The translations under genes were made by a program, and so were the position numbers. From Eudromia elegans (Eukaryota; Chordata; Aves; Tinamiformes; Tinamidae): DNA of 64,000 bases. Location of the stretch: positions 265,214 through 329,213 of the forward strand of contig PTEX01000120.1 in assembly GCA_003342815.1 (NCBI GenBank). The letters run 5' to 3'. Of the stretch, positions 41,763-54,500 are shown in pieces. The notes beneath the pieces were generated by a model that worked only from the letters and a program-made list of their open reading frames with translations, was not told the DNA's origin and ran no database searches. Positions within the stretch are counted from its first letter, which is position 1. Every line of letters starts with the position of its first letter.

Positions 41763-44700
41763 TCTCCTAAAAATCTGAGCCTTGAGGTAACACTTTTCTT
41801 CTTCAGGGATATACAGGAATTAAAGCAAATAAAAGCAAATAGAGACATATCCAAGGAGTATAGTCATGGAATCAAAAGGCAGCGAGAGTCACAGCAGACC
41901 TCAGGAGGACATCCATGCCTTCCTCTTGGTTCAAGGCAGAATCAGCCACCTCCAGCACAGATGTTTTCTTACTCACTTCCAACGCTGGACATCTAATTTC
42001 TCCACACTGTTACAAATCCTCAAAAATCTTCACTGGTAAAAGGTTTTTCAAACCTGAATGTCCCCTCTTGCAGCTTCAAAACATTCTTACTTCTCCGATC
42101 TTTGCCAAGTGTAAATCCAAATCATGATTAGAGTTGATCATGACAGTAATTGATTACTAGCTTTAAAAGTCAGCCTTTGGACGATACTGAAGTTGACAGT
42201 GATTGTCAATTACTTTTGCTCTCCACAACTCCAAACTGGATAAAATCACAAACTTGAAGACCTTTGTAAAGCAGTAAGTACTTGACACTCCCTCTGAGAT
42301 GCTCATAGAGTAGAGAATCCAGGTCACATACATTTTTAAGAACTCTGAATACACAGAGGTAGTAGAGTATCAAGTTGCCCATTCCATCTAGCTATTTTTC
42401 CAAACAGAAAAAAAAAGGCATCTGGGAAAGTGATATGACTTAGTGAAACACAATTAAACATAATTTATAGCTAGTGAGAAAAAGTGTTTATAGCAAGTCA
42501 CTGTCTCCTGTCAGTGAGTGTTTAATGTTTGTTGATAATTTTTTTCTGTGCCTCAGGTGAATTTAAATGCATTTTAATCGAGACATGGGGAAAAAATGTA
42601 AAGAAGACTGCTAGTTAAGCAGCCTACAACACAGGGTGAATCAAGAGTTAGGGAGGATAATATCTCTCCTTCTCCTGCCCTACCCCAAAGCTTGCACCAA
42701 CAGGAAGGTATCAGCAAGAGCAGTGCCTATCTGCAGGTCTGTTTTCCTAGCTGTTGTTGTAGACTTGCTAATGGCATCAGTACTCGTATGTACCCGCCGT
42801 GTCATTTGATGCTGGGGTCAGCAAGTATGTGTGTAAATGGAGTAACGGACATGAATTAAAAGTTTCAGAATGATCTATGGTCCATCTGCTTTCAAAATAG
42901 CTCTGGCACAGCTGCTGGGCTTACATGTATTAATGATGGATTGTTTTGACAAAAGCCAGTGTCGAAAAGGCTGTAATCTTGCACCCCTGAACCACACTCA
43001 CCTGTGAACTTCACACAGCAGAAAGTGGGAAAAAGAGCCAAGTCCACAACATCAGGTGCCTCAAACCCACAAAGCACACCTTTGCACTCCTTTGAAATTC
43101 CATCCACGTAAGAAAACACTGCAGATTGTATAGGAACATTATAAGGGAAAGGAGTGGATGTAATCATGACAGGAAAGCAGTGTATAGAGGATATTGATCA
43201 GTGTTATCAAAATCCTGTGAACATCTGCTGCATATACATTTACCATCTCACTCTGAGCCAAGCCATTTATTTACGATAACCATAGGCAGCCAGTGACAAG
43301 TTTTTTTTTGTTTCTTTCCCAGACTGCAACACCTGGCCAAAGCCATAAAAAGTGAAATACTGGGTCAGACAAGATGTGCTGTCCTGTCTCTGATACAGAT
43401 CAGCAGCGGATGCAGAGGAAATGGCACAAAACCAGACAAGCATGAAATAATATTGTGCTTGTACATCTCCCTACTCACTTCCAGCTTGTGGAGGTTTCTA
43501 AACATACTCCAGCTTTTCTATGATGTCCTTCACCATTATTGTTGGCTCCACAAGCATTTTCATGCTCTCAGATACACTAGATCTTCACCCTGCCTCAGGT
43601 TGTGCACATCATCTACAAAAGCTAACAGGACACAGGACATTATATGGAAAAAAAAATCACTACAGGAAAGAAAAGATGTGGCAGAAAAGTACCAGGCCAA
43701 CTTCACTAGTCCTGCCAGACCCCCACTTATATCCTCTCAGTATTTGCTAGTTCACACCTGAGCTCCTTCTGGCATGTTTTATTGCTGTGTGGCTGAACTT
43801 CCTGGGCTACATCACAGTTTAGCTGTAAAAGGACAGATTGCTAAAGGTGAATCCTTTGGTTTGAAGAACAAAATATTGTAGAGTGTGAAAAGAGAAAGGA
43901 TGAATCCTGTTTTCTGACATAATGTGTTTGAATAGCTCTGGCCTCTTTCGCTTGAGTTAAATAATCCCCCCAGATGAGGTCCATGATACCATCCCATTGG
44001 TAAAACTGCCCATCACTGGTAGCCAGTCACCTGAATCCACATCCTGTGACTGTAACGCCACTGGCAATGACTGTGACTCTCTTCATCCCTGTTTCTTCAT
44101 CTGTTGAACATGATGATACTTGCTCATCTTGGCAAAGTGCTTAGGAGTCAACATATGAAAAGCTTAAGTATCAGCTTCTGGTCAAAAGGGAAGCACAAAC
44201 TGGCAAAAAAAGACCAGAAAAATTAACCAAGGGGCTTCAGACCTCTGAAATGGTTGAGTCTAATTTCCAGCTCTAATTCAGTCAGTATCCTCTTTTAGTC
44301 ACTACCTATTGTTTTAGTCTAACATCCTACTTTTACAAATATTACAGTGTGTGCCTGCCCTAACCCTTGTATTTTAACACCAAAATGTGTTTGAAGCCCA
44401 AGTCACCATTCTCCAGTCAGTTGTGCAGCATGCTTTTTAGGAATAACCCTTGCAATCCTGAGGAAGCACCAAAAGTCATTGCACAAAATAGAAAAGAGAG
44501 ATTTTAAGACAGATGTAATCTTGTCTTTTTTAATACGAGACTATAAGCAGAAACAATGAGTTGAAATGTTGATGGCGAGTTGCCAAGATCTCTTTAACAG
44601 AGCACTGGCGAGGGGATTCCTATCATTTCTCTCCATGAGACATTAAGATTCACAGCAGAGCCAAAGGACAAGCTCTGCTCATACTCCCCAGCACTGCTTG

Positions 44701-45059
44701 GTTAGCAAATGTGTTAGCTGTTGTGGGAAGCTACCCTACGTGTAGCTTTTTCATCAGTGCATCTGAAAGCAAGTACTTCTACCAGCCAATTTCATTTCTG
44801 CAGCTTTGCACGACCTAGTTGAGCAAGGAGAAGCTCGTTCAGCCAGAGGAGTTTTCATTGAGAGCTGCAGCGAAATAGCAAACCTGGTGTGCGGGGGGTA
44901 ACCCAGCTCATTTATGTGCTCCAATAGCTCTATTCTTGCTGTGCTGTGAACCAGGAAAGGGCTGAGGAGAGATGACAGCGTCAGTAACACAGGAGCTAGA
45001 AAGCGAGTTTTGTCTGTGAAGTAATGTGCAAAGTGAAGTTTGCGGCTGATTTCCAAGGC
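41763..45059. other. Upstream flank of TRHR, no gene recognised
   Basis: AT-rich DNA that turns GC-richer toward 45 kb. No repeat element is recognised. Any distal TRHR regulatory element here cannot be told from single-sequence inspection. Confidence 0.5.
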
Positions 45060-45470
45060 TGTGGTGTTTTTCTTTCTCTGCGCTCCGAGCGGCACATCCA
45101 GCCTCGCAGGTCGCCAGCCCGTCCCCACGTATGGGGCTCAGAGAAGTGGGAAGTTTGGAAATCCCTGCAGAGCGGCTGTGAGCCGATCCTGCTGCGTGTG
45201 GCCGCGGATCGATGCGCTCGATGAGCGGGACGGCCACCTGCGAGCGCGGAGGGAGAGCGCCGTGACGGGGAAGGCGAGGCGCTCTGCCAGCGGGGCGCTC
45301 TGCCCTCACTCCCGGGTCCCCACCCTCGGTGGGAGCGAGCGGCGACACGGCTCCTCCTGGAGAGCGGCAGCGTCGGAGCCTGCACCGTGCGCTGGGCAGA
45401 GCGCAAGGCAGCGGGCAGCGCCAGGGGCTCTGCCTGCCTCCTCCTCCTCCTCCTCCTCCTCCTCCGCAGA
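45060..45470 (+). promoter_or_regulatory. CpG-rich block upstream of TRHR, likely promoter region
   Basis: About 400 bp with many CpGs (for example CGGATCGATGCGCTCGATGA near 45205) lie immediately 5' of the TRHR leader in otherwise AT-rich DNA. Position and composition fit a CpG-island promoter or 5' non-coding exon of TRHR. No clear TATA box is seen. Long minus-strand open frames here are by-products of GC richness and of the CCT repeat, not genes. The exact transcription start cannot be placed. Confidence 0.6.
45437..45465. repeat. (CCT)n microsatellite ending in a CAG
   Basis: Nearly ten CCT units are followed directly by CGCAG|AGGG. The tract is a long pure pyrimidine run ending in a CAG, so it has the form of a splice acceptor with a cut after 45469. 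Translated frames across it give runs of E, R, G or P, which explains the long spurious open frames on both strands. Confidence 0.9.
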
Positions 45471-45599
45471 GGGAGGGCATCCACACAAGCTCTGCTTCCA
45501 CGAGCGCCTCAAGCCCCCTGTGGAAAAGCAGCGTTTGACCTGTGCACATGAAATGCCACCTGAGAAAGATCTACTCGCCTGGTAACTGAATCCAAGGAG

Positions 45600-45719
45600 A
45601 TGGAAGGTGCGGTGCCTGATGAGGAGAAGAGGACCAGGCCACAGTGGGACAGTGAAGATGGCACCCCAGGGCTGTGTGCCCTCCACACCCTGCCCTGGAC
45701 CATGGGGAACACGTGCTGA
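45600..45719 (+). other. TRHR leader upstream ORF 1 (39 codons)
   Basis: An ATG at 45600 opens a 39-codon frame that stops at 45717-45719. That stop is in frame with the receptor and lies 12 bases before the in-frame ATG at 45732, so it sets the upstream limit of the TRHR reading frame. It could dampen translation if it is in the mRNA. The peptide resembles nothing known and is not proposed as a functional product. Confidence 0.45.
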
Positions 45720-45771
45720 GACGTCTGGACCATGGGGAACACGTCTGGAGGCAGCAGCTCCGGGACAGTGA
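45658..45771 (+). other. TRHR leader upstream ORF 2 (37 codons)
   Basis: An ATG at 45658 with A at -3 and G at +4 opens a 37-codon frame that stops at 45769-45771, two bases before the presumed receptor start at 45774. It runs in a different frame across the upstream in-frame ATG at 45732. Such tight spacing would make initiation at 45774 depend on leaky scanning or reinitiation, if this region is in the mature leader. Confidence 0.45.
45695..45744 (+). repeat. 20-bp tandem duplication in the TRHR leader
   Basis: A 20-bp segment, CTGGACCATGGGGAACACGT, occurs at 45695-45714 and again at 45725-45744, a spacing of 30 bp. Each copy brings an ATG in strong context (ACCATGG). The first leads to a stop after five codons; the second is in frame with TRHR. 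A further 16-bp match (GGGACAGTGAAGATGG) at 45646 and 45762 shows that the leader has been reshuffled by local duplication. Confidence 0.9.
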
Positions 45772-45773
45772 AG

Positions 45774-46568
45774 ATGGAGAATGGCACGAGCGATGAGCAG
45801 AATCAAACTGGGCTGCTGGTAACCAGCCAAGAGATTGTCACCGCTGAATACCAGGTGGTCACCATCCTCCTGGTCCTTATCATCTGTGGCCTGGGAATCG
45901 TGGGCAATATCATGGTGGTTTTGGTGGTCCTCAGGACCAAACACATGCGGACTCCCACAAACTGCTATCTGGTGAGTCTGGCTGTGGCAGATCTCATGGT
46001 GCTGGTGGCTGCAGGACTGCCCAATATCACGGAGAGCCTGTATGGATCCTGGGTGTACGGCTATGTGGGGTGTCTCTGTATTACTTATCTCCAGTACCTA
46101 GGGATCAATGCTTCTTCTTTTTCCATCACTGCCTTCACCATTGAGAGATACATAGCCATCTGCCACCCAATCAAAGCCCAATTCCTATGCACTTTCTCGA
46201 GAGCCAAGAAGATCATTATTTTTGTATGGGCTTTCACCTCCATATACTGTATGCTCTGGTTTTTCCTGCTAGACCTCAATATAGTAGTCTACAAAAACAC
46301 TACTCTTGTGTCCTGTGGCTACAGGGTGTCCAGGAGATATTATTCACCTATCTATATGATGGATTTTGGTATATTTTATGTTGTGCCAATGGTACTGGCA
46401 ACTGTCCTCTATGGGCTGATTGCTAGGATTCTATTCCTGAACCCAATGCCTTCGGATCCACAGGAAAAGTCCAAGACATGCAGCAATGACCTGGCTCACC
46501 AAGACAAGCTGGTGGACTCCAAGATGACTAGCAGAATTTTCAATAGTGCTGTTGCTTCTAGACGGCAG
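45774..46568 (+). CDS. TRHR: Thyrotropin-releasing hormone receptor, coding exon A
   Basis: This exon encodes residues 1-265 of a class A GPCR that binds TRH and, in known vertebrates, couples through Gq/11 to phospholipase C and calcium release, notably in pituitary cells. The start MENGT at 45774 matches the family N-terminus. Sequons lie at N3 and N10. TM1 is about 27-51, TM2 62-83, TM3 97-122, TM4 146-166 and TM5 194-216. Cys100 and Cys181 form the expected disulfide pair. Tyr108 and Asn112 correspond to the TRH-contacting Tyr106 and Asn110 of mammals. Glu124-Arg-Tyr is the DRY-type switch. Loop 3 (about 219-265) is the most diverged part. The exon ends in phase 0 at CAG|GTAGGA, just before TM6, the known intron position of TRHR. 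An in-frame ATG at 45732 could add 14 residues. Identification is firm; the exact start is less so. Confidence 0.97.
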
Positions 46569-49310
46569 GTAGGAGGCGGCACTTGAAATGGTTTTCTGAA
46601 ACATTTCTCCTTCCCTTATTTTTGAGATCACATTTGAAAAGGAGTAAAACATACTAACCCTTTTTATAATGTTGTCAAGATGAAATAATATGATACATAC
46701 ATATTTATAAATGACTTTTTCCTTCTTGACTAAATATTATTGCCTCCTGCTAGAATTGGGGCAAATTATATTTCATTTCCTATATCAAAAAGCAATTAGG
46801 AGGCATCAATAAAGAATGAAACATATTTTTGACTCATGTTGCAGCCTGTCAGTAATGCTGTCAAATACAGCAAGTGACTCTTGACTTACTTTTGAGAAGG
46901 AAAAGAGAAGGATATTGCCTGGGAGTTTAACAGACTTCAGGTTTAACAGGTTTTGAGTGCTAAGAAACTGTGTCACTGTGTGAACAAAGTGAAGTTTTAC
47001 TTCTGTCTCTGATTTCCTTGCTATGAAGCATCCTAGCTAAGTTTATATATGAAAATGTTTTATAAATTTTAAGTATCTTTGTGACTCTTTCTTTCAGGAA
47101 ATATTAGTATGCTCAAAACTGAAGCATAGATCTGACCGGCTGCTTTATATTTTCACTTGTGTGTGTGTTCCAGTGTGTAATCATATCACAAGAACAGAGA
47201 TAGCAGAGGAAATGCTTAAAAGCTATTCACAGTGAAGCAGAGTCCTGCACACCCACACAGCCCGGAGCAGTTAGCACAGCCCTGAGAAGTGCAGGGTGCA
47301 TTGCTGCAGGCCACAGTGCTGGGGGGCTCAGCTCTTTAGGCAACCTGAGTGCACCCCGAGTGACAGGTCGAGCTTTATTTTCTTATTTCTTTATGTAGAT
47401 ATCAAGATTTTTTTCTAAGTTACTTGAAAGATTAATGTAGTTTCATTATGAGTCAAGCTAGCATATGCATATAGTACCATATCGGAAGCAAAGCAAGGAT
47501 AATGCAACATTATTAGTAGTGGTAATATTATTTATAAAATAGCAGCATTCAAAATATACCAAGTGGTGTAAATTGGGAAAACATAAGTCTGTATTCAAAA
47601 AATGTAAAGTCTTAACAGCCACTAAGACACAAATTTCCCAGTGTTTTAGGAAAGAGTTGATATAGGTATAAATGACGGTGTATTTTGGCCCAATAGTGAA
47701 TTCTACTCCCATTTGAGGATATACACACATATATATGTTTAGTGCTTGCACTGAAATAACAGTTGCATGTGGTCTTCAACATGTGACTTGCAGAAAAAGT
47801 GATAAAAAGTGTAAAGTTTCTACTTAGGTGAAAATTTTCCTTTTTATCTAAGAATGTTTCTACAAAATTAAATTAATGTATGATCCATTGAGATATTATG
47901 AATTATTTTAATTGACTTATTATGAGCTCATATTTATGTGATGTACCAGAATAAAGCAGTAAGTTAGATAGGATTCCTGAATATTTATTCATGTTTAACC
48001 CAAGGTATTTCACAATCATTTTTGACTGTGATTGCCCTAGCATGGCAGAGTGTGTGAATTCATGTCTGTTTCATTAAACTGATTTAGTTTGAGCCACATT
48101 GGCATATTATAGCATTTCCTTTCACTTCCTCAGGCTTCCCATTATGTCCAAATGTCCTATCAACATTTTTAAAATATCCATTTGCTAAAACTGCTTAAAA
48201 ATGCTAATTAATGGGCTAAGGTTTTTTTTCTTTTTTTTCCCCTCTAATTTGTCACTGTTTTAGCTCAGGAACACCTTCTGAAACTCTTTCTAATTCATTA
48301 CAGAACTCGTTACTCCTTTTTTCAGAAAGTTTTTACCATAGATACAAACATACATAGTGTATGTTGTTAACTATCTGTCTACATCAACTTCCAGGAGTCT
48401 AAGCTTCCACTTAGACTTCTATATATAGTCACTGTTTTTTAGTGTGATTCATATATTATAATAATAAAGTTTTGATTATTTTCTTGAAAAAAAAAGGTAA
48501 ATACAGCTCTTAGGTCTACGGTATAAGATGTAAGTAGAATTAGAAATTGACTGACTGCAAATGTGAAAACCAGCTTGGAAACCCTGTTGGATTCAATACC
48601 CCAAGCCTGACAACAGTGCAGAGAGCAAGGTAAGGGAGGAGCAACCTTGATATCGCATCTGGAAGAGCTCAATGTCTAGGGAGGGAGCAAATACAGCATA
48701 AAATAATGATTTCTCCACATCCTGTAAGGCAATTGCTTGAATTGAGGTAGGGGAGGCATGTGGTAGCTTGTCAGCGAGAGGAAGAGGAGGGAGCGAGACT
48801 GCTGCTGCAGAAGAGGCACTGATGGACTGGGCTTGCTTTCCTTAGAACAGATATTTTGAGTCTCTGGCATAAACAAATTTAATGCCAGTTGCAAAGAGAG
48901 TAGAAAGAGGCCGAGGACTTTTGTTTTGTTTGGTTTTCAGATGAGAACAGGGGTTTAGACCATTTTATGATTTAGAATGAGGCCTGAAATATTTTTTTAG
49001 AGTAGTGAGTCAAGCCTATTTCAACTTATTTTCCTGTGAGTGCTCTAGGAATGAACACAGAATGAAATGATATTACATCACCAATGAACAGTAATCAGGT
49101 CTTCCAGGTAGAAAGTGGTCCTCTGCTTACTCATCCTATCTCTGCCTTCATCCTTCCACCCACATGATTTAAAGTCACTGAACTATGTTAGTTCAAGGAA
49201 ATACTTACTTCACTCTAATGTTTGGAAAGCTAACAGGAACAAAATCTGTTTACTAAAGGAGCAATATTCCCCTATCAACAAGTGTTGGTGGACAAGTACT
49301 GGTAGAAAAA

Positions 49311-49792
49311 GAGGGATGTGGAGCTACTGGAGAGAGTCCAGCGCAGGGCTACAAAGATGATCAGGGGCCTGGAACATCTGCCCTATGAGGAAAGGCTGAG
49401 AGAGCTGGGCCTCTTCAGCCTGGAGAAGAGAAGGCTGAGAGGGGATCTCATCAGTGTGTATAAGTACCACGAGGGAGGGAGTGAGGAGGAGGGGGCTGGC
49501 CTCTTCTCAGTGGTGGCCAGTGATAGAACTAGAGGAAACGGCCACAAATTGAGGCACCAAAAGTTCCACAGGAATTTAAGAAAGAACTTCTTACCAGTGA
49601 GGGTGACAGAGCCCTGGAACAGGTTGCCCAGAGAGGTGGTGGAGTCTCCTTCTCTGGAGATCTTCAAAACCCGCCTGGACATCACCCTGTGCCACATGCT
49701 CTAGGGGACCCTGAGTGTGCAGGGGGGTTGGACTAGATGACCTCTAGATGTCCCTTCCAACCTTAGGCATTCTATGACTCTATGGTTCTATG
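49311..49792 (+). mobile_element. CR1 LINE fragment, best preserved copy
   Basis: About 480 bp spanning the C-terminal end of the ORF2 region and the 3' UTR. Landmarks include GGAGAGAGTCCAGCGCAGGG, CCCTATGAGGAAAGGCTGAG, GCTGGGCCTCTTCAGCCTGG, GGTTGGACTAGATGACCTC and a tail of ATTCTATGACTCTATGGTTC. A 128-codon frame (49318-49704) is still open through the ORF2 end (its peptide includes [20 protein letters not shown]), so the copy has few disabling changes in this part and is relatively young. It is 5'-truncated, as most CR1 copies are, and sits in sense orientation in the TRHR intron. Confidence 0.96.
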
Positions 49793-51258
49793 AAAAAGGC
49801 ATCAGGTTGCTATTCAGGGTGCCCCAGAGCACTGCAAAACAAAACTGAACAAGGAAGATGAGCAAAAAAAGACATAAAAAGTTCAGCCTTTCCTTCAAAA
49901 TCTCAAAGGCCAAGGAAAGTGTCTCCATTTACAGTGTATTTTTATTTCACTAAATCTGTTTCTGCTGATTTGGGACAGTCTCTTAAATTATGAATTATTT
50001 ACATTATAAGAAAGAGTTCTACTGAGATATTAAGTATCAATATGTAACAATGATATGTGTTCAACTGTGGTCTTAATTTCATTTGTGGAAAACTAAAATA
50101 ATCCCATTCAAATGGATTATTTATTTTGTTTTACAGAATTATGCTAATAGGCAGGTTTAGACAGATGCAATTGAAAAATTATGTAATTTCTGCAAGAGAA
50201 GATTAGTAAAAACATAAAAGGGTCATTAAGAGAAAGGTGAAAGCTCTTTGACTGCAGAGAAATTACAGAATATTTCTGCTGAGCTACATCTTTGTTCAAG
50301 TTGAATCTGAGAAAACAGAATGAAATAGTCCTGGTGTACATATTTCTAATCAAGTAGAGCTGCAGAGTGGACAAGAAAGCAAAATTTTCCAACATATTTT
50401 CCAACAATGTTAAACTCAGTTCATAGCAGCTGAAACGTCAAAGCTTGCCAGAGGAAAGATGAGCAAGATCAAAAAAATCAGAGTTAATTGAATTTGTTTC
50501 CTTATCCCTTGCCATAAAATAAAGACTAGGAATTTGGGAATTCCCAATAAGCTCATCTTTTGAAACTGCAAGGAAATCTGAGTCTTCCTGAAGCACCTGG
50601 GAAATTGCAATTGTTGCCACAGAGCTATGGAAGATACAAAGTTTGAAGGAAGATATTTCAAGATGTTTTACAGCCAAGTGGGTGAATAACATCCCAATCC
50701 CCTCAGTCAGTAACAGATCAGCAAATGATTTCAGCAAGACTGAAGTGTTAGTGGCACTCTTGCTTTAAGCAGGTGTCTAATGAGATATCAGAGCCTGTAG
50801 TTATAGACAAAAACTGCTCAAGATTTCTGAGGAAAAAATATAATGGCAATTTCAACATCCTAACCATAGTAACACCAAACAGAAGATTTTCTGCCTTTTC
50901 TTCCTTTTAGAGAGTATTTTATAATGGAGTTTCTACAAACCCTTAGCCTTTATGAACTCTCATTTCTTAAAAAGAAAATAAGACTGCAGATTGTATTAGT
51001 GTATTTTTCTTTTTAAAAGACTTTGAAATATAGTGAATAGAGTGTGACACAAGGGTCAGTTGGAATTGTACAGCAGTAAAAGGGAAGACAGGAACTGATT
51101 TAAAAGAGACACTGGTTTTTACTTTGGAAACATATGCAATTATAAGAATGTTTTAGCAATAGCTACCATTACTTCCCTAAAGTCCCAAAGAATTTTCATG
51201 CAAGTTTGAAGAGAAATTGGCTAGCTACCTCTCAGTTACAGTTTTAAGTGATTTGAAT

Positions 51259-51550
51259 CTCTTCTTGGTGGTATCCAGCAGACAAAATGAGGGGTAATGT
51301 GTGTAAATTAAAACACAGGAAGATTCATCTCCATGTGAGGAAGAACATTGCTAGTGTCAGGGTGATGGAGCCCTGGAACAGGCTGCCCAGAGGGGTTGTA
51401 GGGTCTCCTTCTCTGGAGATCTTCAAACTCACTTGGATGCCACTCTGTGCCCCATGCTCTGGGTGTCCCTGCTGAAGCAGGGGGGTTTGACTACATGATC
51501 TCTAGAGGCCCCTTCCAACCTCAACCACTCTGTGATTCTGTGATTCTGTG
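51259..51550 (+). mobile_element. CR1 LINE 3' fragment
   Basis: Landmarks are AAACACAGGAAGATTCATCT, GGTGATGGAGCCCTGGAACA, GGCTGCCCAGAGGGGTTGTA and CCCATGCTCTGGGTGTCCCT, with a tail of three TCTGTGATTCTGTG-type units. It is of the same subfamily as the copies at 6.7 and 13.4 kb. It lies in sense orientation in the TRHR intron. Confidence 0.95.
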
Positions 51551-54500
51551 AACAGTTAACTTATGTCCAGGTTCTCGGTTATTTTGTCCCTCTTGAAAAA
51601 TTGTATGGCAAGAATATTAAGCAAATTATTGCATATATTTGCTTCACTCTTCACTAGGCACATGCGTAGAGTATGGAGACATGGCCTAGTCAACCTCTTA
51701 TCTGTTCTAGAACGTATATTTTTGTGGGTAACTATTAGCTCTTCTACTATTGCCTGATCCAAGACCTGTCTCACAAAGACAAAAGGCTCTTTTTCTCAGA
51801 TCCCTCAGGACCTTGGATATGAAGATTCTGCTCCAAAACTGTATTATAATATCAGTATTAGCTGAGCCAACTTAACACTTGCTGATGACAAAAGGGAGAT
51901 CTTACTCCTTCTCCATTCTTCCTTTGCCTCCTTCTGTTCCTCCCTTCATGGCCATGAATGTTTGTCTCCATTTTGTGCTGTCTTTGGAATGTGATCTCAG
52001 TAACTTGGCAGAAAATCTTCCATATTTTTTTTTCAAGATAATTTAGCTGCTGTTTCAAGTGAATTGAATTGGCTCTGTACAGGATATGGCAAAGACAAAA
52101 TCCAGCATAAAATGGAAAGGAAAATGGGTGCCTGGGAAGAAAAGAGACAGAGAAATGAAACTCTTCTACTGATGATGAGCTGTAAGATAAATTTAGGCTC
52201 TAGTATGCTATGTGATCTTTAGCCAGTAGTCTGGTACCTCAATAGAAGATATGCTAAGGTTAAAGCAAAACATTCAAAGTAGAGCATTGCTCATATGTTT
52301 TGAAATGAAAGAAAACCACGTCATTTACTTACTTAGGATCAAATATTCCCAGCTGATCCGGTGTAAGCACTTTCTTCATGCCTCTCAAGCAATTCTCTTT
52401 ACTAAACTACTCTCTACATCTCACATTATCTTTTTCAGAGAACATCCTTCCTTGAGCAGCTTTCAAGTGGTTGTGACTCTTTCATTTTACTCTTCAAGTA
52501 ATTCAGATGTTACACATGGTTTCCTTCACTGCCCATTTCTCAGACTTCACATAGACCTCCATACAAACATCCTTATAGGTCTAGAAACAACTCTCTGATT
52601 AATCAGAGAAAAAATGCTACCCGTGCCTGTCTTCTTAATGGTGCAGCCTATAATTCCTCGTTCTTGACACCAGTTCTGCTACTGTCGATAATAAGGAGTA
52701 TAAATTTAGTCCAGATAAGGCATGGACATGGGACTGAGTTTTGCTAAATTAGCCAGGCTGTATGAAGACGAAGTCTGGCTTCATGTCAGTTGTGGAACAA
52801 CAACTGAAACCTGATCTGGCACTACACTAGGGCGGCACAGACACGTGCTATCTGACCTGGGATAAAGCATTATGCTAAAAAAATCAGCCCTTAAAAATGA
52901 ATACTGCTAATGACATAATGAACACATCTGAAGTGTGAGCATGCGGATCCCTCTTTGAGACATGTGGAAATGCTCACAGCATTTCCGACTCCGTTGTAGG
53001 AGTTCTGACATGCAGTTGTCTGTCTGACATGCTAAAACCTGGAGTGTGCATTTTAGTGCAGCCTTGCTCCCTCAGACCTCCTTTCAAGCCATAACAGCAC
53101 AGTTTACCTGGTCCCCTTCGGCTTTTTAGTCTATTATGTGGATGTTCTGCTGCTGCTTTAATTCAGATTTTTCAGTGGCAAATACAGCTGCAATAGTTAG
53201 ACCTCTTATTTTTCAGGCCTGCGAAAAAAAAAGATTGCTTTTGCCTGACAATTTCTGCCTTTGTGGCTCAAAAATGGCCTGTTATTTGTATTTTCAAACC
53301 ATTCGTACGGTTAAGTCTTTGAGAAAACTCATTCATTGGCTCCATCCTAATCAAAATGAATAACAACTGAGCTAACTCATTAGCTGCAGTTATAAGCGTT
53401 TATATTGCGTAAATTCAATCTTGGAAAAATACAAGTGTCTGTAACTAAGCTTTGACCAGATTGTGCATTACTGAAAATTGCAGACAAAACAAATTCAATA
53501 TAGTCAGCTCATCGCCTCCATCAAGCAGCAGTTCAGATCAACTTACATTTATATTCACACATACATGACTGCTTCAACATTACGCATGCCTGAAATTTGA
53601 GCTAATAATTCTTTAGTTATTATTCATAGCCTTTCCCTTTGTAATCTTTACATCAGCCTACATATTCACTAAACTTAAATCACTCCAAAGGCCAGGTGAA
53701 ATAAATAGGTATTGGCACGGTACAAGCAGAATATTTGCAGCAAACATACCAGCTCCAAGTACCTTCCTCATGGCAAGTGTTTGAGAATATGTTGGAGTCT
53801 GAATTCTGGGAATACATCAAAACATCAACAAGCATGAATGATTTCCTGTAAATGCTAGATGCAGATTGGAGGAGGCAGTTCAGCACCTGAGATTTAGCTA
53901 TACTTGCAAATGCATTTAACAGTATAGCACTACATTAGTAATGAATGTTGAAGAGCACAAGACCAAAATCTCATTTTTTTTCCATTCATTTATTTGAAAA
54001 CAATCATATATTTGATAATGTCTTTTTCTCTTGTTTTACATACACAGCATGACTACATATCTGCATATTTCTAGATTTCATACTTCCCTAAAAGAATTCT
54101 GGTTTCCTATGTTATCTGATATCACAAGGAGACTGTGTAAAACAAATAGAGACTTATCTAGCAAACATGTTCCATGGGATCCAATTTGCTTAATGGAGCA
54201 AATGCATCAAAAGTAAATTTTTTTGATCCAAGCTAATCACCTAAGGTCTCTCTGTGGCTAATATAAAAGTAAAATATTATCTATAAAACCTCCCCCTTTA
54301 GACAATACATCATGTATGCCAATACATCTACTACTCAGAGCAAGCACAGATTACAGTTTGTGAAGGAAGATGTGACGCCTTCGGTCACAAAACCCAGTTC
54401 CATTCACAGAGCTGTCACATAAAGACCTTGTGTGTGTGTCTGCTTGCAGGTGTGTGTGATATATAAACATAGATATGATATGAATTTACTTAATGGTCCT

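Noticed and set aside
45306-45944. Open frames of 160-213 codons on the minus strand over the TRHR leader
   Set aside because: They result from the CpG-rich block and from runs of E, R or G encoded by the CCT repeat, and they overlap the firmly identified TRHR exon on the other strand.
49318-49704. 128-codon frame as a host gene
   Set aside because: The peptide is the C-terminal end of the CR1 ORF2 region, so it belongs to the LINE fragment.
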